NCBI RefSeq assembly: GCF_007997295.1
Contig: NZ_VORY01000010.1
Span: 1-64,000 of the forward strand
Length of the DNA stretch: 64,000 nt
Reading direction: 5' to 3'
From: Gillisia hiemivivida
GTDB lineage: Bacteria > Bacteroidota > Bacteroidia > Flavobacteriales > Flavobacteriaceae
Part shown: one piece after another, positions 43,835 through 51,847 of the stretch
How the letters are laid out: every line of letters begins with the position of its first letter
How positions within the stretch are numbered: position 1 is the stretch's first letter
Program-made: the position numbers and the translations under genes
Notes under the pieces: generated by a model
What the model was told of the DNA's origin: nothing
Database searches by the model: none
What the model saw: only the letters and a program-made list of their open reading frames with translations

Positions 43835-46800
43835 TTATTCACTCTCTATTGTATCTGGCTCCGGTTTTTTACCAACTTTTTCCTGTAACCATTGGAAAAA
43901 CATAAATAAAATTGGAATAACAAACACCCCGGTTATAGTTCCTATCAATAGTCCACCAACAGCACCTGTACCAATAGAACGGTTACCTTGCGCTCCAACA
44001 CCGTTGGCTAAAACCAATGGCGTCAAACCAAGAATAAAGGCGAAAGAGGTCATTAAAATAGGTCTCAAACGTGCTTTTGCACCATCTATAGCAGCATCTA
44101 CAATAGATTCTCCATTCTTTCTTCGCTGTATAGCAAACTCCACGATTAGAATGGCATTTTTGGCAAGTAGTCCTATCAGCATTATCAAAGCGATCTGGAA
44201 ATATATATTGTTCTCCAAACCAGTAAGCTTTGTAGTGAGATATGCTCCAAAAACCCCTAGTGGTAATGAGAAAAGAACCGAAAGTGGCAATAAATAACTT
44301 TCATATTGTGCAGCTAGTAAGAAATATACAAATATGATTGAGAGAATAAAGATCGTTGTGGTTTGATTTCCCGCACTAACTTCTTCACGCGTTAATCCAG
44401 AGTATGCAGTACTATAATTGCTAGGTAATGTTTTAGCCACTTCCTCTATTGCAGCAATTGCATCTCCAGAGCTATATCCTGGATTTACAGCTCCAGTAAG
44501 GGTTGTAGAGTTGAACAAGTTGAACCTTGTAACAGATTGCGGACCATATACTCGTTTTAGAGTCATAAACTCGGTGATTGGTGCCATTTCACCGCTTTCA
44601 GTTCTAACATATAGCTCATTAAGTGCATCTTTGGTAGCTCTATCTTCTGGTAAAGATTGAATGTATACGCGGTATTGTTTACCAAACCTCGAAAAGTCTG
44701 AAGCATAAACTCCACCAATATATCCTTGTAACGTAGAGAAAATACTGCTAATTGGAACTCCAAACTTCTTCGCCACCGGAACATTTAGTTCTATCTCGTA
44801 TTGAGGATAGCTGGTGTTGAAGGAAGATTGCGCATATTGTATTTCCGGTCTTGCAGTTAATTTTTGCTTGAATTCCTGATTCACTTTATCTAATTCTTCA
44901 AAACTAGATCCAGATCTATCTAACAAGTTCACCGTAAAACCAGAGGAGTTACCAAACCCGGGAATACTTGGAGGCGAGAAGAATATAACGTTCGCTTCAG
45001 GTATAGTAGCTGCAATCCCGAATAATTTTCCGGTTACGGCTTCGATAGACTGGCTATCATCTTCACGCTCATCCCAATCATTCAACTTTATAAACCCAAG
45101 ACCATAATTACTTCCAGCTCCACTAATTAAACTTCTACCGTTAATAACAGATGCTCCTTTAACTTCTGGAAGTTGAGAGATCTTTTCGTAAAGTTTTTGA
45201 TTCACCTCATCGGTTCTATCAAGAGAAGCACCCGCAGGAAGCTCTACGTTCATAAATATAATTCCCCGATCTTCGTCTGGTACAAATCCTGTTGGTGTTG
45301 TAGAAGAAGCCCACCAGATCCCTCCAACAGCAATTAGGAGAATTACGGGAGTGATCCATTTATGTTTGAATAAGAAGCCTAATGATTGTCCATATCTGTG
45401 GATGGTAGCATTAAATCCGCGGTTAAATCCAGTATAAAAACGTTGAAGAAAATTCTTTTTCTCTTTTCCTTTTTGCTTCTTTTCGTGTGGTTTTAATAAC
45501 AAAGCACAAAGCGCAGGACTTAAGGTTAAAGCGTTTATTGCAGAAATTATAATGGCTATAATGAGAGTTACTCCAAATTGCTCATAGAAAACTCCAGTTG
45601 GTCCTTTAATAAAAGTAACCGGAATAAATACAGCTGCCATTACTAAGGTAATAGAAATAATAGCTCCAGATATATCATCCATAGCATTTACGGTAGCCTT
45701 TTTAACATCATTGGCACCTTCATCAATTTTAGCGTGAACGGCCTCCACCACCACAATGGCATCATCTACCACAATACCAATGGCTAATACTAATGCGAAA
45801 AGCGTAAGAAGGTTAATGGAGTATCCAAAGAGGTTCAAGAAAAAGAATGTTCCAATAATAGATACAGGAACTGCAATAGCAGGAATAAGCGTAGATCTAA
45901 AATCCTGAAGGAATATGAACACTACAAGAAATACAAGTAGAAACGCTTCCATTAATGTAGTTACTACTTTTTCAATAGAGGCATTCAAAAAGTTATTGGT
46001 ATCGTAAGGAATAAAAATTTCTATTCCATCTGGAAGATCTTTTTCTATAAGTTCCAGTTGTACTTTAATCGTAATAATAATTTCTTGTGCATTAGATCCT
46101 TTTGTTTGGAAGATCCCCATGTTTACTGCCGGATATCCATTAGTGGTAGAACCACCATCATAAGACTGTGCATCTAGTTCAATTTCAGCAACATCTTTCA
46201 GCCTTAAAAACTGCCCGTCTCCTAATGCTTTAATTACAATGTTACTATATTGATCTTCTGTCTTAAATCTTCCGCTATATGTAATAGTGTAAGAAAAGGT
46301 TTCTCCGTTATTTTCACCTAAAGAACCCGCTGCAGCTTCTAAACTTTGTTCTCTTAGCGCTGCGGTTATATCTGAGGGAATAAGATTATAAGCTTTCAAT
46401 TTTTCTGGCTGTAACCAAATTCTCATCGCGTAATCTTTCCCTCCAAATACGGAGACATTACCAACTCCATTCACCCTCTGGATCTCTGGAATCACATTTA
46501 TTTTAAGGTAATTCTGAATAAAAGTGTCATCGTAATCTGGATTGGTGCTAAAAAATGAAAGATACATCAACGCACTGGTTTGCTGCTTCTGTGTGGTTAC
46601 CCCGGTTTGTTTTACCTCTGCCGGTAATAATGGATTGGCTCTTGCTACACGGTTCTGTACGTTTACCGCGGCAATATCTGGATCTACATTTTGGTCAAAA
46701 TATACAGTGATAGAAGCAGTACCATTATTGGTGGCAGTAGAGGTTATATAGGTCATTCCCTCCACCCCATTAATTTGCTCTTCTATAGGTACAATTACAC

Positions 46801-46978
46801 TTTCCAGAATAGTTTCTGCACTGGCGCCCGGGTAAGCAGTACTTACCGTAATAGTTGGGGGTGCAATATCTGGGTATTGAGTAATAGGCAGATTTGTTAA
46901 CCCTAGGATTCCTAGTATTACAATAATAATGGAAACTACCGTTGAGAGAACCGGACGTTCAATAAATTTTTTAATCAT
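43835..46978 (-). CDS. RND efflux pump inner-membrane permease (HAE1/AcrB type)
   Basis: Proton-driven multidrug exporter of 1047 aa. TM1 opens with FIERPVLSTVVSIIIVILG. The two large periplasmic loops each follow the first span of a half (TQYPDIAPPTITVSTAYPGA; TGFVPDEDRGIIFMNVELPA). The TM4 proton-relay aspartates are in GIVVDDAIVVVE. The second half has LIGLLAKNAILIVEFA. Co-transcribed with its adaptor, 21 nt upstream, and outer-membrane partner, 22 nt downstream. Substrates are unknown. Confidence 0.95.
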   Translation of the reverse strand: MIKKFIERPVLSTVVSIIIVILGILGLTNLPITQYPDIAPPTITVSTAYPGASAETILESVIVPIEEQINGVEGMTYITSTATNNGTASITVYFDQNVDPDIAAVNVQNRVARANPLLPAEVKQTGVTTQKQQTSALMYLSFFSTNPDYDDTFIQNYLKINVIPEIQRVNGVGNVSVFGGKDYAMRIWLQPEKLKAYNLIPSDITAALREQSLEAAAGSLGENNGETFSYTITYSGRFKTEDQYSNIVIKALGDGQFLRLKDVAEIELDAQSYDGGSTTNGYPAVNMGIFQTKGSNAQEIIITIKVQLELIEKDLPDGIEIFIPYDTNNFLNASIEKVVTTLMEAFLLVFLVVFIFLQDFRSTLIPAIAVPVSIIGTFFFLNLFGYSINLLTLFALVLAIGIVVDDAIVVVEAVHAKIDEGANDVKKATVNAMDDISGAIISITLVMAAVFIPVTFIKGPTGVFYEQFGVTLIIAIIISAINALTLSPALCALLLKPHEKKQKGKEKKNFLQRFYTGFNRGFNATIHRYGQSLGFLFKHKWITPVILLIAVGGIWWASSTTPTGFVPDEDRGIIFMNVELPAGASLDRTDEVNQKLYEKISQLPEVKGASVINGRSLISGAGSNYGLGFIKLNDWDEREDDSQSIEAVTGKLFGIAATIPEANVIFFSPPSIPGFGNSSGFTVNLLDRSGSSFEELDKVNQEFKQKLTARPEIQYAQSSFNTSYPQYEIELNVPVAKKFGVPISSIFSTLQGYIGGVYASDFSRFGKQYRVYIQSLPEDRATKDALNELYVRTESGEMAPITEFMTLKRVYGPQSVTRFNLFNSTTLTGAVNPGYSSGDAIAAIEEVAKTLPSNYSTAYSGLTREEVSAGNQTTTIFILSIIFVYFLLAAQYESYLLPLSVLFSLPLGVFGAYLTTKLTGLENNIYFQIALIMLIGLLAKNAILIVEFAIQRRKNGESIVDAAIDGAKARLRPILMTSFAFILGLTPLVLANGVGAQGNRSIGTGAVGGLLIGTITGVFVIPILFMFFQWLQEKVGKKPEPDTIESE

Positions 46979-46999
46979 GATATTTTCTTTCTTCTCTGG

Positions 47000-48124
47000 T
47001 TAGTTAAATACTTTCTCCAGGGGTTTTGCAACAGAATCAAATGCAACCGGTTGCGGACTTATTCTTGTACCACTTCTTAATTTATCTGTTCCTTTTGCAA
47101 CCACACTATCTCCTTGTTCTACTCCAGATTCAATAACATAAAGATTGTCAACTTTAGCCTTTACCTTAACAATAGAAGAAACTACAGAATCATTATTCTG
47201 TAATTTAAACACCAGTGTATTTCCTTGTTGCTCGTAAGTGGATTCTTGTGAAATAACTAAAACATCTTTATATGTTTTAGGGATTTCTAGTATAGCACTA
47301 TTGCCGTTGGTTAATAATCTTGAAGGATTATCGAAAATAGCTCTAAAGGAAATAGACCCTGTATTGGGATTGATCACAGAGTTGATGGTTTGTATCTTTC
47401 CTTCTTGATCATAAAGACTTCCATTAGCAAGTTTCAATCGTACTGCCGGAATATTATCTATTTTATCTTGAATAGTAGTTCCCTCTGCATCTTGAATAAA
47501 ATCTAAATAATCTGATTCATTCATAGAGAAATAGGCGTATACTTTACTAATGTCTGAAACGGTGGTTAGTGGTTCTTGATCTGAAGCGCTAATTAAAGCT
47601 CCTTCCCTTTTACGTATTGCACCTACATAACCGTCTACTGGGCTTTTTATATTTGCATATCCAATATTTGCCAGGATGCTATTATAACCACTTTGTGCTT
47701 GTTGAAGTTTTGCTTTAGCAGTTTCTAATTGAACAGAACTTATAATGTTCTTTTCTACCAGAGGCTTCAGTTTATCCACCTCAACTTGTGCGGCATTTAC
47801 ATTTGCCTTAGCAGCAGCAGCATCTTGAGATAAAGATTGAGTTTCTAGTTTAAATAATATCTGTCCTGCTTTTACTTGTTCACCTTCATCTACCAAGACT
47901 TTAGTGATATAACCTGAAACTTTTGCTCTTACCTCACTATTCACAATTCCTTCTATACTTGCAGGGTAAGTAGTAAATCCAGTAACTGTTTTTGTGGGCA
48001 CTTCATAAACAGGATAGGGCTTTGGTTGTGCAGCCTGAGCAGCATTCTGATCTTTTCCTTCTCCGCAGGAGGCAAGAGATATTAATCCTATGGATACAAT
48101 TAATAATTTTAGAATATTCTTCAT
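47000..48124 (-). CDS. RND efflux periplasmic adaptor (membrane fusion protein)
   Basis: A 374-aa adaptor joining permease and outer-membrane duct. The lipobox is LISLASC (Cys20). The lipoyl-like halves are EVRAKVSGYITKVLVDEGEQ and IKSPVDGYVGAIRKREGALI, flanking an alpha-hairpin (about residues 98-150). A beta barrel and membrane-proximal domain follow. The gene is 37 nt downstream of the regulator and 21 nt upstream of the permease. Confidence 0.94.
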   Translation of the reverse strand: MKNILKLLIVSIGLISLASCGEGKDQNAAQAAQPKPYPVYEVPTKTVTGFTTYPASIEGIVNSEVRAKVSGYITKVLVDEGEQVKAGQILFKLETQSLSQDAAAAKANVNAAQVEVDKLKPLVEKNIISSVQLETAKAKLQQAQSGYNSILANIGYANIKSPVDGYVGAIRKREGALISASDQEPLTTVSDISKVYAYFSMNESDYLDFIQDAEGTTIQDKIDNIPAVRLKLANGSLYDQEGKIQTINSVINPNTGSISFRAIFDNPSRLLTNGNSAILEIPKTYKDVLVISQESTYEQQGNTLVFKLQNNDSVVSSIVKVKAKVDNLYVIESGVEQGDSVVAKGTDKLRSGTRISPQPVAFDSVAKPLEKVFN

Positions 48125-48161
48125 GATGTCTTTATTTGATAGGCGTAATAGGATGATTAGA

Positions 48162-48650
48162 TTATAATTCTGCGATATTTTTCTTCAACTTGTTAACAGC
48201 ATTGCTTACTTCTTCCAGAAATAAAAGATAGTTTTCATGAAAATGAAGATCAAACTCCTCAGCGTCTACAGTGTTTTGGCTATTGGCTTCTTTTTTATAT
48301 TCAATAATATCTGAGTGGATATCATGCTGCATATTCCACTTCGCCAGCATTTCATTCATAACTTGAAGAAGTCTATTTGGAGCAACATTGAAATAGCGTT
48401 TTCTATCTCCCGGTTTGGTAAAATAGCTTACTCTGCCAGATGCTTGCAGCGTATTTAAATGTGTACAGATAGTGCTTTTGCTGGCATTAAGGTCTTTTAC
48501 TAAGTTTTCGAAAGTAATACCACCTTTTCCGGTAATGATTAGAGTTGAGAAAATTCTAGCTTCCAGCGGAGCCATATTGTCTTCATTCTCAATAAAAACG
48601 CCTAATCTTTCTACCAGCTTATTTTTCCTTTCTATTAATTCCTTTTGCAT
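48162..48650 (-). CDS. GbsR/MarR-family transcriptional regulator of the efflux operon
   Basis: A 162-aa winged-helix protein. The DNA-binding part is at about residues 25-95 (MAPLEARIFSTLIITGKGG, VKDLNASKSTICTHLNTLQA, ISYFTKPGDRKRYF-like wing read as VSYFTKPGDRKRYFNVAP). The rest is a helical dimerisation region. As first gene of the operon it probably regulates its own promoter, where an inverted repeat GTTCG-N8-CGAAC is present. Ligand unknown. Confidence 0.9.
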   Translation of the reverse strand: MQKELIERKNKLVERLGVFIENEDNMAPLEARIFSTLIITGKGGITFENLVKDLNASKSTICTHLNTLQASGRVSYFTKPGDRKRYFNVAPNRLLQVMNEMLAKWNMQHDIHSDIIEYKKEANSQNTVDAEEFDLHFHENYLLFLEEVSNAVNKLKKNIAEL

Positions 48651-48667
48651 TTCTAAAATTTGAAATG

Positions 48668-48702
48668 CAAAATTAGTATTAGTTCGGTAAAATACGAACC
48701 AA
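48668..48702 (-). promoter_or_regulatory. promoter and candidate operator of the RND efflux operon
   Basis: On the minus strand TTGG is followed by the perfect inverted repeat GTTCG-TATTTTAC-CGAAC (48682-48699) and, after 24 nt from the TTG, by the -7 box TAATTTTG (48668-48675). The repeat lies between the two promoter elements, where a bound dimer would block transcription. The regulator gene starts 17 nt beyond the -7 box. Confidence 0.55.
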
Positions 48703-48739
48703 TCAAAACTAAGATTTTGTTAAATACTTTAGGGGAATA

Positions 48740-49573
48740 TTATCTGGTCTTTAAAATATCTAAATCTGAAGATTTAATTACATACCCAAGTCTCACCATA
48801 CTGGTATATTTATTATAATCTATAAGACTTTCTGCATACCCGGCAAACCATTCCAACATAAGGTATTGGTTCCCGGAATTATTGAATAGTTTGTAGTAGA
48901 TTCTTGAGCTTACAGATCCTTTCCAATCTTTTAAGCCCTTTCTCACAGTAACACTCGCAATCAAGCGGTTTGCAAGAATTGTTTGTTCAACCTTAACTTC
49001 TCCTAAGCCTACATAATCTAGTAAATCTGGGTGATTTTCGGTGTAGGCAAAAGGTAGCCAAGCTTTGGCGCTCAAAATAGTGCGTCTCCCTAATGGAGTA
49101 TGGAACACCCCTGTAATTCTATTCCAACTTCTACTATCTAAACTATCTCTTCCATTGGACTCATGCTCAAATTTCAATTCTGCTAGACCGAATATATATC
49201 CTTCTCTATTAAAAACTGGCTTTCCCACACCAACACCTGGATTAAAATTAATCTCCTCAAAAGGACTAGAGTCTCGATACACATTCCAAAATGCTTTTTG
49301 GGTATAAGTAACAAATAAGTAACTATTTAGCGGTAAAGTAGCCCTGCTTACCATTTGTTTGAAGCTAATTTGATACTTGATATCGGAATTGTCTTTTGTG
49401 ATCGTATTGTTTGTTGGCACTCCGCTTATAAAAAAATTATCCTGATGACTAGAAAATGAAGGCAATGCATGAATGGTATCATTAACTTGTTCTCTCGTTA
49501 AACGCTGACCAAATGTTGAGGTTTGGTTAAGAAATGCTGTAAGGATAAAGCAAGTAAAAAGTATACTTTTCAT
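48740..49573 (-). CDS. pldA: outer-membrane phospholipase A (OMPLA)
   Basis: Outer-membrane beta-barrel phospholipase of 277 aa with a signal peptide (ILFTCFILTAFLNQ, cleavage near TFGQ). The active-site signature is FEHESNGRDSLDSRSWNR, with the His and Ser of the HxSNG motif and a downstream Asn (WNR) as third catalytic residue. Many short amphipathic strands fit a 12-strand barrel. In other bacteria OMPLA removes misplaced phospholipids from the outer leaflet. Monocistronic. Confidence 0.88.
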   Translation of the reverse strand: MKSILFTCFILTAFLNQTSTFGQRLTREQVNDTIHALPSFSSHQDNFFISGVPTNNTITKDNSDIKYQISFKQMVSRATLPLNSYLFVTYTQKAFWNVYRDSSPFEEINFNPGVGVGKPVFNREGYIFGLAELKFEHESNGRDSLDSRSWNRITGVFHTPLGRRTILSAKAWLPFAYTENHPDLLDYVGLGEVKVEQTILANRLIASVTVRKGLKDWKGSVSSRIYYKLFNNSGNQYLMLEWFAGYAESLIDYNKYTSMVRLGYVIKSSDLDILKTR

Positions 49574-49682
49574 AATAAGGATATTGATGCAATAAATGCG
49601 CGAAATTTTCAGTCGGCAAAGATACTTTTAACTTTCTAAGTAAGCTATAGACTCCCAATTCTTCTTAGTTAATTAAAGCATA

Positions 49683-49710
49683 AAAAAAGCTCCAAATAAT
49701 TGGAGCTTAA
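49683..49710 (-). terminator. rho-independent terminator of the isoaspartyl peptidase gene
   Basis: On the minus strand AAGCTCCAA, loop TTAT and TTGGAGCTT are followed by TTTTTATG. It starts about 20 nt after the stop at 49731. Confidence 0.85.
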
Positions 49711-49730
49711 ATTGTTATATCGATTTGTGC

Positions 49731-50834
49731 TTACTTATTTACTTCTTCGAGATTTTCATTTTCTTTGTAGATCCCTATCGTTAAATCTCCTTTTTTATTC
49801 ATTGCAGCTCGATACATTCCCGCAGAATTAAATTCCATAGCAATATTCCCTTTATTATCTATGGCAATAATTCCACCTTCGCCTCCTAGCTCAGTTAATT
49901 TTCCTTGGATCACCTTTCTGGCTGCTTCTTCTAAGCTCATTTTTTTGTATTCCATCATGGCTGAGATATCGTAGGCTACAACTCCTCTCATAAAATATTC
50001 TCCCCAACCAGTTCCAGAAACAGCACAAGTAGCGTTATTTGCATAGGTACCCGCACCAATAATTGGCACATCTCCTATACGATTCCATTTTTTGTTGGTC
50101 ATCCCACCGGTGGAAGTTCCTGCGGCGATATTACCGTTCTTGTCTAAAGCGACACAACCCACCGTTCCAAACTTGGATTCTTTAATATATGGATCGTAAA
50201 ATGCAGTTCTGTTATCTGTGCTGTCTGCTTTCATTTTTTCAGCTTCTTTTACTCTTTGAAGCGATTGAAATCTGTTTTCTGTATAGAAATAAGAAGGATC
50301 TACAATTTCTAACTCGCGTTCCTTTGCAAATTGCTCGGCTCCTTTTCCGGAAAGAAGCACATGTGGTGAATTCTCCATTACCTGAAAAGCAAGATTAATA
50401 GGGTTTTTCACAGTGGTTACACCTGCTACAGCTCCAGCATTCAGGGTTTCCCCATCCATAATAGCAGCGTCCATTTCATTGGTTTCCTGATTGGTGAAAA
50501 CGGCTCCTTTCCCTGCGTTAAAAAGCGGGGAATCTTCCATGATATTAATTGTGCGTTGAATGGCATCTATAGAAGTCCCTCCATTTGCAAGAATTTCGTG
50601 ACCTGCTCTTACCGCCTCTTCTAAAACAGCTTTATAGGCAGTTTCCAAAGAATCGGACATGTTTTCTTTTAAAATAGTTCCTGCGCCTCCGTGAATCGCG
50701 ATTCCAAAATTATCGGCTTCTACTTTGTCTGAAGTGGTTTTTTTCTGAGGTTTATCTATTGGTTTTCTTTCTTCGGAAGCATTGTTACACGCTAAACAAA
50801 GCGTAATAGAAAGAAGAAGTAGTATTTTTTTCAT
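49731..50834 (-). CDS. isoaspartyl peptidase/L-asparaginase, lipoprotein
   Basis: N-terminal-nucleophile hydrolase that removes isoaspartyl residues from peptides or hydrolyses asparagine. The lipobox LCLAC gives Cys16, so it should be anchored in the envelope. The N-terminal motif is GIAIHGGAGTI. Autocleavage should occur before Thr224 in FGTVGCVALD, followed by GTSTGGMTNKKWNRIGD and GTGWGEYFMRG as in the family. The 367-aa length is normal for a precursor. The linker after the Cys is rich in Lys/Glu. Confidence 0.92.
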   Translation of the reverse strand: MKKILLLLSITLCLACNNASEERKPIDKPQKKTTSDKVEADNFGIAIHGGAGTILKENMSDSLETAYKAVLEEAVRAGHEILANGGTSIDAIQRTINIMEDSPLFNAGKGAVFTNQETNEMDAAIMDGETLNAGAVAGVTTVKNPINLAFQVMENSPHVLLSGKGAEQFAKERELEIVDPSYFYTENRFQSLQRVKEAEKMKADSTDNRTAFYDPYIKESKFGTVGCVALDKNGNIAAGTSTGGMTNKKWNRIGDVPIIGAGTYANNATCAVSGTGWGEYFMRGVVAYDISAMMEYKKMSLEEAARKVIQGKLTELGGEGGIIAIDNKGNIAMEFNSAGMYRAAMNKKGDLTIGIYKENENLEEVNK

Positions 50835-50902
50835 AAATTTTGGGTGTTGAGATGTTTGAAATAAAAGTACTAAAATTATAAACAGTTTTGAAGTTGATTT
50901 AT

Positions 50903-51034
50903 TTTAATTCCTCATTGAGGGTTTAATTCCCCCGAGGCGTGCCCGAAAAGAATTTCATTCATGCGGGCTTGCCTCGAATTTTTAAAAGTATTTTTCAATT
51001 AATACCTCTTATGTTTGCCCCGAGGTTCTTGATT
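50903..51034 (+). repeat. dispersed intergenic repeat, family A, full copy
   Basis: Closely matches the 12.1-kb copy: ATTCCTCATTGAGGG, TTTAATTCCCCCGAGGC, GTGCCCGAAAAG, a GGGCTTGCCTCG block, AATTTTTAAAAGTATTTTTC and the right end TTGCCCCGAGGTTCTTGATT. It sits in the 388-nt gap between the peptidase and the dioxygenase, directly beside a structured element. No gene is seen in this gap. Confidence 0.7.
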
Positions 51035-51052
51035 CATATGATTGTGTCTTTT

Positions 51053-51144
51053 GCATGAGCGATAGTAGTGAAAAGCCCGGAGCACCGATCGTGATCGGGG
51101 CGAGGACTTGTAACAAATAGCGCGGTTCGCGGTAGCGAACATGC
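51053..51144. ncRNA. second structured intergenic element (junction-like fold)
   Basis: An outer GCATG/CATGC stem encloses two perfect hairpins: CCGATC-GT-GATCGG (51085-51098) and GTTCGC-GGTA-GCGAAC (51125-51140). Between them are GCGATAGTAGTGAAAAGCCC and GAGGACTTGTAACAAATAG. The layout and the AGCCCG motif recall the element at 11.46 kb, though the sequences differ. Strand and role unknown. Confidence 0.45.
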
Positions 51145-51222
51145 CCAAAACATTTAGATAAGCTTCACAACTATCTGTGTGAGAATGATTAATTTTAAAC
51201 AACTTTTATAAAATGAGAGACT

Positions 51223-51759
51223 ATGCCAATAAATAAGCCTTTTAATCTTACGAAATGGGTGGAACAAAATAGAGATTTGTTAAAGCCGCCGGTGGGAAAT
51301 AAAAATTTATATAAAGAAAGTGACGATTATATAGTAATGATAGTGGCAGGGCCAAATGCTAGAAAGGATTATCATTATAATGAAACAGAAGAATTGTTCT
51401 TTCAGTTAGAAGGGAATATAGAAATTTGTGTTCAGGAAAATGGGGAAAAACAAGTGATGACGCTGGGACCTGGAGATATGTATTTACATCCCGGGAAAAT
51501 ACCTCATTCCCCTGTTCGGGAAGCAGGATCTATCGGTCTGGTTGTAGAGCGGAAGCGTCTGGGTGAAGAAGGAGATGATGGCTTGCTTTGGTTTTGCGAT
51601 AATTGCAACCATAAACTTTATGAAGTTTATTTCCCATTGCATGATATAGAAACCGATTTCCTAGGACATTTTAAGCATTTTTATGGCAGTAAGGAATTGC
51701 GAACTTGTGATAATTGTGTGACTGTGATGCCTGTAGACGAGCGGTTTATTAATTCTTAG
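51223..51759 (+). CDS. 3-hydroxyanthranilate 3,4-dioxygenase
   Basis: Opens the ring of 3-hydroxyanthranilate to aminocarboxymuconate semialdehyde, the precursor of quinolinate and NAD in tryptophan degradation. A 178-aa cupin with iron ligands His51, Glu57 and His95 (YHYNETEELFFQLEG; GKIPHSPVRE) and Arg47/Arg99 at the substrate-binding positions. The C-terminal rubredoxin-like iron site CxxC...CxxC (FCDNCN, TCDNC) is present, as in bacterial single-cupin enzymes. The gene symbol varies between organisms (nbaC, haaO). No other kynurenine gene is in this window; an aldehyde dehydrogenase follows. Confidence 0.94.
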   Translation: MPINKPFNLTKWVEQNRDLLKPPVGNKNLYKESDDYIVMIVAGPNARKDYHYNETEELFFQLEGNIEICVQENGEKQVMTLGPGDMYLHPGKIPHSPVREAGSIGLVVERKRLGEEGDDGLLWFCDNCNHKLYEVYFPLHDIETDFLGHFKHFYGSKELRTCDNCVTVMPVDERFINS

Positions 51760-51847
51760 AGAATGAAAGTAGATTAGGGACGGGTTTCCTATTATATTTA
51801 TTATTTTCGCAACTACTAGTTATAATTAAAGATAAAAACACGATTAA

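Noticed and set aside
50999-51202. Open frame of 67 codons, minus strand, between the isoaspartyl peptidase and dioxygenase genes
   Set aside because: It covers the end of a family A repeat and a structured element and has no upstream or downstream genic context.
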